Below are positions 16,221-24,169 of a stretch of 64,000 nucleotides of DNA, in pieces. This DNA is from Mycolicibacterium brisbanense (GTDB taxonomy: Bacteria > Actinomycetota > Actinomycetes > Mycobacteriales > Mycobacteriaceae). The translations under genes were made by a program, and so were the position numbers. The stretch covers positions 99,539 to 163,538 of the forward strand of contig NZ_BCSX01000007.1 of the NCBI RefSeq assembly GCF_001570425.1, in the 5' to 3' direction. Every line of letters begins with the position of its first letter. The stretch's first letter is position 1. The notes under the pieces are model-generated. The model was given only the letters and a program-made list of their open reading frames with translations. It was not told where the DNA came from and did no database searches.

Positions 16221-17810
16221 GTGAGCCCGGATGCGCGGTACCCGTCGACCCCGTCAACAGACGCGGACTGGCAACTGCAGCGCATCACCGCACCGAGCCG
16301 GCTGTTCGGTGCGAACGGTCTGCGCACCGGGCCTGACGGCCGCATCTATGTCGCGCAGGTGACGGGCAGCCAGATCAGCGCCGTCGATGTCGACACCGGG
16401 TGCGTGGAAACCGTCAGCGCCAAGGGCGGCGACATCATCGCTCCCGACGACGTGGCATTCGACGGGCACGGGAACCTGTACGCCACCGAGGTCATGGACG
16501 GCCGGGTCAGCGTGCGCGAACGTACGGGCACCACTCGAGTGCTCCGCGATGACGTGCCCTCGGCCAACGGCATCACCTTCGACCGCGGCAGGCTGTTCAT
16601 CGGCGAATGCCGCGAGGGTGGCCGCCTGATGGAGATGGACTTGAGCGGGGGCGCTCCGCGCGTGCTACTCGATAACGTCCCGTCGCCCAACGCCATGGAG
16701 ATCGGTCCGGACGGGATGCTGTATTTCCCGGTGATGGGTGCCAACGAGATCTGGCGCGTCGATCCGTCGGGTGGCCAACCCCAGGTGGTCGCTGCCGATC
16801 TCGGTGTCCCGGACGCGGTCAAGTTCGACGCGCACGGATTCATCGTCTCGACACAGGTGGCCAGCGGCCAGGTGCTGCGGATCGACCCGCGCACCGGCGC
16901 TCAGAGCCTGCTGGCCCAGCTTTCGCCCGGCCTGGACAACCTGACCTTCGTCGACGGCCGGCTGTTCGTGTCCAACTTCACCGGAGAGATCACCGAAGTC
17001 ACATCCACGGGCACGTCGACGCTGTTGCCGGGGGGACTGAACTGGCCGCTCGGTCTCACCCTCGACACCAATGGCGATCTCTGCGTCGCCGACGGCACGT
17101 TCTTCTACCGGGTGGGCGCCGACGGGGAACTACAGACCGAGGGCATGCTGTTCACGCCGGGATATCCGGGGTTTCTGCGTGGCGTGACCACCTGCGGCGC
17201 AGGCGAATTCATCGTCACCACGGCGGCCGATACGGTGGCCCGGTATCGGCCGCGCACGGGCGAGAGCGACGTGATCGTCGCGGGCGTGGACCAGCCCTAC
17301 GGCGTGGCGCTGGCGCCGGACGCGACGCCGGTGGTCGTCGAGCAGGGCGCCGGGCGCCTGCTCGCGGTCCGTACCGGCGCGGTGGACGTGTTGGCCGACG
17401 GGCTCGACCATCCCGTCGGTTTGGCGTTCGCGCCCGACGGTGCACCGCTGGTGTCGGTAGCGGGTGCCGTGGTCCAGGTGGCCGGCTCGGCCGTCGTACC
17501 GCTGGTCGACGGGCTGGACACGCCGCAGGGGATTGTGGTTCACGACCACTGGCTCTACGTCGTCGACGCCGGGACAAAGGAGCTCATCGAGTACGACTTC
17601 GACACCGCACGCCGCCGCAGCATCGCCACCGGGTTACCCGTCGGTCCGCCACCGGGCGTGGTGCCCAAACCGCTCAAGGGCATGCCGCCGTTCTCCGGGC
17701 CGCAGGGACCGTTCGCCGGGATCACCGCCGGAACTGATGGGACGCTCTACATTTCGGCCGATGGCGACGGCAGCGTCCTGACACTGCGCCGCAGCGGAGT
17801 CGCGCCATGA
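16221..17810 (+). CDS. SMP-30/gluconolactonase-like beta-propeller protein
   Basis: This ~529-residue protein is built of repeated beta-propeller blades. Elements such as GLRTGPDGRIYVA, DDVAFDGHGNLYATE, NAMEIGPDGMLYFPVM, NWPLGLTLDTNGDLCVAD and GVALAPDATPVVVE recur at about 40-60 residue intervals. The length suggests more than one six-blade sheet, or a fused tandem, since SMP-30 lactonases are about 300 residues. No signal peptide is seen, so it is cytoplasmic. The fold includes lactonases, and the divergent operon has a Baeyer-Villiger enzyme, so lactone hydrolysis is the working guess. A sugar or other hydrolase cannot be excluded. GTG 16221 is preferred over GTG 16173, because the longer version would place an operator within coding sequence. 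Confidence 0.8.
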   Translation: MSPDARYPSTPSTDADWQLQRITAPSRLFGANGLRTGPDGRIYVAQVTGSQISAVDVDTGCVETVSAKGGDIIAPDDVAFDGHGNLYATEVMDGRVSVRERTGTTRVLRDDVPSANGITFDRGRLFIGECREGGRLMEMDLSGGAPRVLLDNVPSPNAMEIGPDGMLYFPVMGANEIWRVDPSGGQPQVVAADLGVPDAVKFDAHGFIVSTQVASGQVLRIDPRTGAQSLLAQLSPGLDNLTFVDGRLFVSNFTGEITEVTSTGTSTLLPGGLNWPLGLTLDTNGDLCVADGTFFYRVGADGELQTEGMLFTPGYPGFLRGVTTCGAGEFIVTTAADTVARYRPRTGESDVIVAGVDQPYGVALAPDATPVVVEQGAGRLLAVRTGAVDVLADGLDHPVGLAFAPDGAPLVSVAGAVVQVAGSAVVPLVDGLDTPQGIVVHDHWLYVVDAGTKELIEYDFDTARRRSIATGLPVGPPPGVVPKPLKGMPPFSGPQGPFAGITAGTDGTLYISADGDGSVLTLRRSGVAP

Positions 17811-18544
17811 CCATCAGCCCCACCGAACACCGCTACTTGCAGGTGGCGCGCACGCTGCGCAAAGAGATCGTCGACGGCGTCTACCCCGTCGGTTCGCAAC
17901 TACCGACCGAACACGAACTGTGCGAACGCTTCGAGGTGAGTCGCTACACCATTCGGGAGGCGTTGCGGCGGCTACGCGACGACAACCTGGTGTCCTCGCG
18001 ACCACGTGCGGGCACGCTGGTGATGCCCCGAGCCGCGACGAATTCCTATGCCCAGGACGTGATGTCGATCAACGATCTGCTGGCATTCGCCGCCGGGGCG
18101 CAGTTCACCATCGAATCCAACGCCATGGTGACCATCGATGACGACATGGCCGAGCACACCGGCCTCGCGGTCGGCGAACAATGCCTGGCGGTCCGCGGTT
18201 ACCGGCAGATCGACGGCGCGCCCGTGTGCTGCACCGAGTACTACATCAACCGGTCATTCGCCGCGGTCGGCCGGCTGCTGCAGCGCCACAGCGGACCGAT
18301 CTTCCCGCTCATCGAGGACCTCTTCGGGGTCAGCATCATCGAGGTGCATCAGGAGATCTCGGCAGTGCTGGTCACGCCCGACCTCGCGACAGCGCTCAAC
18401 GTTTCCCCGGCCAGCGCCGCCCTGCGGATGCTCCGCACCTACACCACCTCCGACGGTGAGGTCGCCCAGGTGACCGTCAACACCCACCCGGCGGACCGGT
18501 TCCGGCACTCCATGACCATGCGTCGGGTCAAAGGCCAGCCGTGA
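17807..18544 (+). CDS. GntR family transcriptional regulator with UTRA domain (HutC subfamily)
   Basis: This 245-residue regulator has an N-terminal winged helix: RTLRKEIVDGVYPVGSQLP, then TEHELCERFEVSRYTIREAL and GTLV at the wing. A UTRA ligand-binding domain (about 95-240) follows, recognisable from QCLAVRGYRQIDGAPVCCTE and YYINRSF. HutC-subfamily proteins are normally repressors released by a pathway metabolite. It overlaps the propeller gene by ATGA and the next ligase gene by GTGA, so it is autoregulated within the plus-strand operon. The two palindromic operators between the divergent operons fit the GntR core motif and sit on both promoters. It probably controls the whole supercluster from 4.6 to 22.3 kb. 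Confidence 0.93.
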   Translation: MTISPTEHRYLQVARTLRKEIVDGVYPVGSQLPTEHELCERFEVSRYTIREALRRLRDDNLVSSRPRAGTLVMPRAATNSYAQDVMSINDLLAFAAGAQFTIESNAMVTIDDDMAEHTGLAVGEQCLAVRGYRQIDGAPVCCTEYYINRSFAAVGRLLQRHSGPIFPLIEDLFGVSIIEVHQEISAVLVTPDLATALNVSPASAALRMLRTYTTSDGEVAQVTVNTHPADRFRHSMTMRRVKGQP

Positions 18545-20028
18545 GAACCCTGGCCGACGCATTGGCCGACGCAGCCCGCGGCACCCCCGGCCGGGTGTTG
18601 CTGATCGACGGCGACATCCGGCTCACGTGTGGCCAATTGCATTCGCGAGCAACGGCGTTGGCGTATCACATGGCACACCGGATGCCGGCTGGCAGCGTCG
18701 TCTCGTTCATGCTGCCGAATTGGCATGCAGCCGCCGTCATCTACCTGGCCGCAACGCTGGCAGGCATGGTGGTCAACCCGATCCTGCCGTCGCTGCGAGA
18801 CCGGGAGCTGCGGTTCATCCTCGACGACGCAGACAGCCGGATGATCTTCATACCCCGGCAGTTCGGCGGACATGACTACGCGGCAATGCTGACCCGGGTG
18901 TCCGCCGAGCTGGCGTCGCCACCCGACATCGTGGTGGTGCGCGAGGACGCCGAACTACCGAACGGCAGACCCGTACCGCTGCCCATCCTCGACCCCGCAG
19001 CAGTTCGGATGATCCTCTACACCTCGGGCACCACCGGACGGCCCAAAGGCGTGCTGCACAGTCATGATTCGATCGCCGCACTGATCGAGCAGCTGCGCGT
19101 GCACTGGATGGTGGACCCCGGCGACACGTTCCTGGTTCCCTCCCCGATCGCCCATATCGGCGGATCCATCTATGCATTCGAATGCCCCCTGCTGTTGGGC
19201 AGCACCGCAGTGCTCATGGACAGGTGGAACGCCGACCGCGGGATCCGGTTGATGATCGACCATGCCTGCACCCATATGGCCGGCGCCACACCGTTTCTCG
19301 AGCAACTGCTGGGCGCCGCCGAACGTGCGGACACTCGATTGCCGGGCCTGAAGGTGTTCATCTGCGGCGGCGCATCGGTGCCGCCCTCGTTGATCCGCCG
19401 CGCCACAGACTATTTCGACAAGGCCGTGGTGACCCGGGTGTACGGATCGACCGAGGTGCCGGTGACGACCGTCGGCTCGCTGGGTCCCGCTGACATCGAC
19501 CACGCCGCCGATACCGACGGTCGTGCCGGTGTCGCCGAGATCAGGCTCGTGCGCGGCGAGATCCGGGCACGCGGCCCGCAGATGCTGCTGGGCTACCTGC
19601 ATCCCGACGACACCGCCGCCGCGCTCGACGCCGACGGCTTCTTCCGCACGGGTGATCTCGGTCGGTGGGTGGACGGCGAGTATCTCGTGGTGACCGGGCG
19701 CGCCAAAGACCTCATCATCCGCAACGGCGAGAACATCTCCCCAAAGGAGGTCGAGGACGTTCTGGTCGGCGAATTGGGCATCGCCGAGATCGCGATCGTC
19801 GGCCTCCCGGATGCCCACACCGGTGAACGGGCCTGCGCCGTCATCGTGCCGTCCTGCGGTCCCGGGCCGGATGTCGCAGCCGTGGGGCGCCTGCTCGCCG
19901 ACCGTGGCATGGCGAAATTCAAAACACCCGAACGCGTGGAGATCTGGGAGGCGCTGCCCAAGAACGCCGCGGGGAAGGTGTTGAAGCACGAGATCCGCGC
20001 GTCGCTGCTGGCGGGAGGGACAACCTAG
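18541..20028 (+). CDS. AMP-forming acyl-CoA ligase (first of two)
   Basis: This 495-residue ANL-superfamily enzyme activates a carboxylic acid to its CoA thioester through an acyl-adenylate. The phosphate loop is YTSGTTGRPKG at about 160-170. VYGSTEVPVTT is the A5 motif, RTGDLGRW the A7 motif and GRAKDLIIRNGENISPKE the hinge region. PKNAAGKVLKHE carries the adenylation lysine. The GTG start overlaps the GntR stop and the stop is immediately followed by the SDR start, so the genes are translationally coupled. The substrate is not predictable; context suggests the acid released by lactone opening or a later pathway intermediate. Confidence 0.92.
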   Translation: MRTLADALADAARGTPGRVLLIDGDIRLTCGQLHSRATALAYHMAHRMPAGSVVSFMLPNWHAAAVIYLAATLAGMVVNPILPSLRDRELRFILDDADSRMIFIPRQFGGHDYAAMLTRVSAELASPPDIVVVREDAELPNGRPVPLPILDPAAVRMILYTSGTTGRPKGVLHSHDSIAALIEQLRVHWMVDPGDTFLVPSPIAHIGGSIYAFECPLLLGSTAVLMDRWNADRGIRLMIDHACTHMAGATPFLEQLLGAAERADTRLPGLKVFICGGASVPPSLIRRATDYFDKAVVTRVYGSTEVPVTTVGSLGPADIDHAADTDGRAGVAEIRLVRGEIRARGPQMLLGYLHPDDTAAALDADGFFRTGDLGRWVDGEYLVVTGRAKDLIIRNGENISPKEVEDVLVGELGIAEIAIVGLPDAHTGERACAVIVPSCGPGPDVAAVGRLLADRGMAKFKTPERVEIWEALPKNAAGKVLKHEIRASLLAGGTT

Positions 20029-20802
20029 ATGCAGGTAGCGATCGTCACCGGGGCCAGCAGCGGCATCGGCTTCGGCTGCGCCGTCAAACTGGCCGAGGCC
20101 GGTATGACAGTACTGGGCACCGGGCGCGACACCGCACGGCTGGCCGAGCTGACCGCCGCCGTCGGCGCCCCCGAGCGGGTTGCGACGCTGGCCGTGGATC
20201 TCACCGACGGCGACGCGCCGCGCCGCATCGTCGACGCCGCGTTGTCACGGTGGGGGCGGATCGACTTTCTGGTCAACAACGCCGGGGTCGGCAGCCCCAA
20301 ACCGCTGCACGAGACCGACGACGAAACCCTCGACTATTTCCTCGGTTTGATGCTGCGGGCACCGTTCCGGCTGGCGCGTGAGGCGATACCGCACCTGATG
20401 CCGGGATCGGCGATCATCAACGTCACGTCGACCTTCGCGGTGGTGGGCGGGCTGCGCGGCGGCGCCTACTCGGCAGCGAAGGGCGGGCTGACGGCGTTGA
20501 CCACGCACATCGCATGTCAATACGGTGCTCAGGGAATCCGGTGCAACGCCGTCGCCCCCGGCGTTACCGTGACCCCCATGGTGGCCACCCGGCTCGAAGA
20601 CGAGAGATTCCGCAAGATCAATACCGAGATGACGCCGCACCAGCGGCTCGGCCGGGTCGACGACATCGCGGCGACGGTGGCGTTCCTCTGTTCGGACGGA
20701 GGCAGCTTCATCAACGGGCAGACCATCGTGGTCGACGGCGGCTGGAGCTCGACCAAGTACCTGTCCGAACGCGCGTTGACCTCCGAATGGGTTGAGCGGT
20801 GA
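20029..20802 (+). CDS. short-chain dehydrogenase/reductase (FabG-like)
   Basis: This 257-residue SDR has TGASSGIGFG at residues ~7-16, NNAGVG, an NVTS active-site serine strand, YSAAKGG for Tyr/Lys and a C-terminal GQTIVVDGGWS. It is a classical single-domain enzyme. The ATG is directly adjacent to the preceding stop, and its stop overlaps the next gene's GTG (GTGA). It is the third SDR of this supercluster. Lying between two CoA ligases, it more likely acts on a hydroxyacyl intermediate than on the starting substrate, but this is inference. No signal peptide or membrane segment is present. Confidence 0.9.
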   Translation: MQVAIVTGASSGIGFGCAVKLAEAGMTVLGTGRDTARLAELTAAVGAPERVATLAVDLTDGDAPRRIVDAALSRWGRIDFLVNNAGVGSPKPLHETDDETLDYFLGLMLRAPFRLAREAIPHLMPGSAIINVTSTFAVVGGLRGGAYSAAKGGLTALTTHIACQYGAQGIRCNAVAPGVTVTPMVATRLEDERFRKINTEMTPHQRLGRVDDIAATVAFLCSDGGSFINGQTIVVDGGWSSTKYLSERALTSEWVER

Positions 20803-22262
20803 ACGTTTTCGATGTCCTGGATCAAGCCGCGGCGCGGTTCGGTGATCGGGGTGCGGTGTTCAGCGGTGAACGTCAATTGTGTACGTGGTCGCAGTTGCGC
20901 GAGCGGGCGCTGCGGCTCGCGGCGTCGCTGCGGCGGCACGCCGAACGCGGCAGCAGGATCGCGGTGGCCAGCGAAAACCGGCCGGAGATCGTGGAACTCA
21001 TGTTTGCCATCTGGGCTGCCGAGTGCGTCTTCGTCCCGATCAACTACAAGCTGCATCCCCGGGAGATGGCCGACATCGTCGCCGATTCCGGGGCCTCGCA
21101 CGTCTTCGCGTCGGCCAAGATCGCGGGTGCACTGGAGCTCGACACCAAGGTCGAGGTGATCGCCTCCGACGCCTATACCGCACGCCTCGCAACCGAACCA
21201 GCCGCGCTGCCCGACACCGCCCCCGCCGACCTGGCGTGGCTGTTCTACACCAGCGGCACCACCGGAAAATCCAAGGGCGCCATGCTGTCCCATCGCAACC
21301 TCATGGCGATGACGGTGTCGCATCTCGCCGACATCGACGACCTGGACGAGAACTGCAGCCTGATCCACGGTGCCCCCATGTCGCACGGATCCGGGCTGTA
21401 TGTCGCACCCTACGTGCTGCGCGGGGCCCGGCAGGTGGTCCCGGTATCCGGCGTGTTCGATCCGGCAGAGTTCCTGGATCTGTGCACCCACCACCCGGGC
21501 TCGTCGGCGTTCCTGGCGCCGACCATGATCCAGCGGCTCCTCGAAACAGGCCGTCCCGCACCACAATCCCTGCGCACCATCGTCTACGGCGGCGGGCCCA
21601 TGTATGTCGACAGCATGCGCAAGGCACTCGGCGCGTTCGGTCCGGTGTTCGCCCAGATCTATGGCCAGGGTGAATCGCCCATGACCATCACCGGTTTACG
21701 CCGGGCCGACCACGACGACGCGGACGACGCCGTGCTGGGCTCCGTCGGCTACGCGCGCTCGGGGATGCACGTCGCGGTGCTGCGCAACGATGGCAGCCCG
21801 GCCGAGGTCGGTGAAATCGGCGAGATCGTGTGCCGCGGCGACGCTGTCATGTCGGGCTATTGGAACAATTCCGCCGCCAGCGCCTCGACCCTCAAGGATG
21901 GCTGGCTCTACACCGGCGACATGGGTTCATTCGACGAGCACGGCTACCTCACCCTGCGTGACCGGTCCAAGGACGTGGTGATCAGCGGCGGCAGCAACAT
22001 CTATCCCCGCGAGGTGGAAGAGGTGCTGCTCACCCATCCCGGGGTTGCCGAGGCCTGCGTCGTGGGCGCCCCCGACCCCGACTGGGGCGAAATCGTGGTG
22101 GCCTTCGTGGTCGGTGATGCCGATGCGGGCGCGCTCGACGCGCACCTGTTGGAGCGCATCGCGCGATTCAAACGGCCGAAACGGTACGAGTTCGTCGACA
22201 CGCTGCCCAAGAACAGCTACGGCAAGGTGCTCAGGCGGGAGCTGCGGGAGCGGCTGGCCTGA
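20799..22262 (+). CDS. AMP-forming acyl-CoA ligase (second of two)
   Basis: This 487-residue ANL enzyme has the phosphate loop YTSGTTGKSKGAM at about 148-160 and the A5 motif IYGQGESPMTITG. It also has YTGDMGSFDEHGYL, DRSKDVVISGGSNIYPREVE and the C-terminal PKNSYGKVLRRE with the catalytic lysine. It shares the general plan of the other ligase but is clearly diverged, so the two probably act on different acids of the same route. It is the last gene of the plus-strand operon, and the OLD-type gene that follows has its own apparent promoter. Aryl and fatty acids are both possible substrates. Confidence 0.92.
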   Translation: MNVFDVLDQAAARFGDRGAVFSGERQLCTWSQLRERALRLAASLRRHAERGSRIAVASENRPEIVELMFAIWAAECVFVPINYKLHPREMADIVADSGASHVFASAKIAGALELDTKVEVIASDAYTARLATEPAALPDTAPADLAWLFYTSGTTGKSKGAMLSHRNLMAMTVSHLADIDDLDENCSLIHGAPMSHGSGLYVAPYVLRGARQVVPVSGVFDPAEFLDLCTHHPGSSAFLAPTMIQRLLETGRPAPQSLRTIVYGGGPMYVDSMRKALGAFGPVFAQIYGQGESPMTITGLRRADHDDADDAVLGSVGYARSGMHVAVLRNDGSPAEVGEIGEIVCRGDAVMSGYWNNSAASASTLKDGWLYTGDMGSFDEHGYLTLRDRSKDVVISGGSNIYPREVEEVLLTHPGVAEACVVGAPDPDWGEIVVAFVVGDADAGALDAHLLERIARFKRPKRYEFVDTLPKNSYGKVLRRELRERLA

Positions 22263-22275
22263 GCCTGGACATCGG

Positions 22276-22281
22276 TAACAT
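22276..22281 (+). promoter_or_regulatory. predicted leaderless promoter -10 for the OLD-family gene
   Basis: TAACAT fits TANNNT and ends 8 nt before the GTG at 22290, with no Shine-Dalgarno between them. The same geometry is seen before the GTG at 16221. It implies that the gene is transcribed separately from the catabolic operon. Confidence 0.45.
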
Positions 22282-22289
22282 TCGGCTCC

Positions 22290-23801
22290 GTGTCGGACTC
22301 GACGGATGATCCCCGCAGCAGGCGGTGGGCCAAGGCGCTGAATTCAAATGCTCGCATTCAGGTTTCGTCGATCGAGATCATCAAGTCGAACATTTTCGCG
22401 CCGCAGACCATCGAATTCGATCGGCTGACGGCAATCGTGGGATACCACGGCTCGGGGAAGACGCTGCTGCTGCGCTTGATCGAAGCGGTGTTCGGCTGGA
22501 GCACAGACGCTGGATCACCGCCGTTCATCCGCGACGACATCGCCAATCGCGTTGAAGCCGAGGTCATGGCAACCGTCCTGATCGACGGTCGGCAGGTTAC
22601 CCGCCGCGTGGACCTGGCCAGTTCTGGGGACGAACGAGAAGCCCTATGGAACCAGGCAGTTGACGCCCCCGTCTACGCCAGCTACAGCGCTGCCACGGAG
22701 ATGCTTCACCAACTGCTGATCGTGTTCCAGTCGTACGGCTACTACGCCGACAGGCACCGCGAGTCGACGGACGAGCATATGCACCGCAGGTACAACAGAG
22801 ATGATCTGGCGGCACTGCGCAACATCCTTGGCCGTGACTACCGAGAAGTCACGGTGCATGCCCTACCCGACGGCGTGGGCAAGGACCCTTACTACGACCC
22901 CTATTTTGTTGCCACCCTCGCATCGCCACCTCATCAGATCGTCACCGGCGCCACCATGAGCCTCGGCGAACTCTGGGCGCACTGGCTGCTGGGCTGGAAA
23001 ATGGGTTTCGACAGTTCGCACCTCGTCGCTCGCCTTGTGGATGAGCCCGAATCGTTCCTGACACTCCGAGGACACCGGGCATTGGCCGACGAAATGGTCA
23101 GGCGATCACTCGCCGACAAGACACAGCTGATCGTGGCAACCCACTCGCCGAACATCTTGAGAAGGTTCCCGCTCAGCAACATCAGGCTGTGCGTCAACCA
23201 GGGCGGGGCCATCGTCGTGCAGCCACCCCAGAACGCCGGTCAACTACGCGCGTCGATCGGCTTGTCTCATTCGATTCGCGTAGTCGTATTGGTCGAAGAC
23301 GATGTCGCGCAACGACTGCTCACCCTGTTCTGCGGGCGATTCGACCCATCCCTGATACGGGAGATCGACGTCGTCATCGGCGGCGGCCACAGCGAGATCA
23401 TCCCAGCACTCAAGACAATGAAGAGGTCACGACATATTCGCCACTTCGGCGTCCTGGACGGTGATGCGCGGTCGGCTCCCAAAGTCGGTGAGGTCGCCGA
23501 CAGGGTCGGCTTCCTGCCTGGTACGCGGGGTCCCGAGGCAGAGCTGGCCGCGGTGGTTGAACGTTCGACGACGCGCGTCGCCGACGCCTTGTCCCTCACC
23601 GAATGGTCGGTCCGCTCCGCAATGAGCATCTGCAGCGACCTGGACCATCAATACTGGATTGCGCAGTTCGCCGACCAGCTCGGACGAGCCACCGATGTGC
23701 TGCTCTACGAGCTCGTGAGCGCGTGGCTCGAGGACCCATCTGTGGCACGGGAAGCGGCGGAACTGGTTGCGCAGGTGCGCAGGGTGGCGGATTTGCCGTG
23801 A
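22290..23801 (+). CDS. OLD-family protein: ABC-type ATPase fused to TOPRIM nuclease
   Basis: This 503-residue protein begins with an SMC/ABC-like ATPase: Walker A GYHGSGKT (51-58), a signature-like MSLGE (223-227), Walker B LVDEPE (249-254) and the switch His in ATHSPN (283-288). A TOPRIM domain follows: Glu336 in VLVEDD, GGG (364-366), DGD (390-392) and PEAE (415-418). This layout is that of class 1 OLD nucleases, and of GajA of the Gabija anti-phage system. No UvrD-like GajB gene is adjacent, so it is a stand-alone protein. Hand-counted lines give about 55-62% GC against about 70% in the neighbouring ligase gene, suggesting horizontal acquisition. An anti-phage or DNA-repair role is inferred from the family only. 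Confidence 0.88.
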   Translation: MSDSTDDPRSRRWAKALNSNARIQVSSIEIIKSNIFAPQTIEFDRLTAIVGYHGSGKTLLLRLIEAVFGWSTDAGSPPFIRDDIANRVEAEVMATVLIDGRQVTRRVDLASSGDEREALWNQAVDAPVYASYSAATEMLHQLLIVFQSYGYYADRHRESTDEHMHRRYNRDDLAALRNILGRDYREVTVHALPDGVGKDPYYDPYFVATLASPPHQIVTGATMSLGELWAHWLLGWKMGFDSSHLVARLVDEPESFLTLRGHRALADEMVRRSLADKTQLIVATHSPNILRRFPLSNIRLCVNQGGAIVVQPPQNAGQLRASIGLSHSIRVVVLVEDDVAQRLLTLFCGRFDPSLIREIDVVIGGGHSEIIPALKTMKRSRHIRHFGVLDGDARSAPKVGEVADRVGFLPGTRGPEAELAAVVERSTTRVADALSLTEWSVRSAMSICSDLDHQYWIAQFADQLGRATDVLLYELVSAWLEDPSVAREAAELVAQVRRVADLP

Positions 23802-23857
23802 AGCGCTCGTTCTCGGGCGGATGAAGCGAAAGATGGACTAGCTGGTCCTGACGGGCA

Positions 23858-23881
23858 TACCCTGATGTGATGTAGATCACT
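23858..23881 (+). promoter_or_regulatory. candidate frd promoter with CRP-like box
   Basis: TACCCT at 23858-23863 fits a TANNNT -10. TGTGA-N6-TCACT at 23866-23881 matches the mycobacterial CRP consensus at 9 of 10 fixed bases. If the -10 is right, transcription would begin near 23870 and the box would straddle the start, a repressing position. If CRP activates instead, the start must lie farther downstream, inside the small gene. Regulation of fumarate reductase by cAMP/CRP would make biological sense but is inferred. Confidence 0.5.
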
Positions 23882-23905
23882 CTTCTCGGGCCGAGGAGGC
23901 GGACA

Positions 23906-24160
23906 ATGGCCGCCCAGTTCGTAAAACAGACCACACATTTTCCACGGCAGAAGGCGCCATGCGGGCGCATGGCAGACGGCGATCACCACGTCGAGAGTGA
24001 TGACGACGGCCTCAGCTACGACGACCTCAGATTCTCGTGCGGATGCCGCGAGAGCAGGCATGTCTATCACGACGGATGCGTAGCCATCCGCACCGTTAGA
24101 CATGACGGGAAGGTGCTGCGCGACGAGCGCTGTGGAGAGCATGAGGCTTTCGAAGTGTAA
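23906..24160 (+). CDS. small Cys/His-rich hypothetical protein upstream of frdA
   Basis: This is an 84-residue protein with an excellent GAGGAGG Shine-Dalgarno (23893-23899) 6 nt before the ATG. The C-terminal half reads as a compact domain, DLRFSCGCRESRHVYHDGC, then VRHDGKVLRDERCGEH. Its four Cys and several His are spaced so that a metal site is possible. I recognise no named family; similar short proteins ending in a VRHDGxVL segment seem to occur in mycobacteria, but I cannot verify this. The stop lies 9 nt before frdA and the CRP-like box precedes it, so it is probably co-expressed with fumarate reductase. The function is unknown. Confidence 0.7.
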   Translation: MAAQFVKQTTHFPRQKAPCGRMADGDHHVESDDDGLSYDDLRFSCGCRESRHVYHDGCVAIRTVRHDGKVLRDERCGEHEAFEV

Positions 24161-24169
24161 GACGCCGCA

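Noticed and set aside
22290..23801. Reading the OLD-type gene as the GajA half of a Gabija system
   Set aside because: No UvrD-like GajB gene is adjacent on either side; the next genes are a CoA ligase and the frd operon.
23838..23855. GGAC...GTCC dyad resembling a DosR/DevR box ahead of the frd region
   Set aside because: The half-site spacing (GGACTAGCTGGTCC) is 2 nt longer than the DevR consensus and the flanking bases do not fit.
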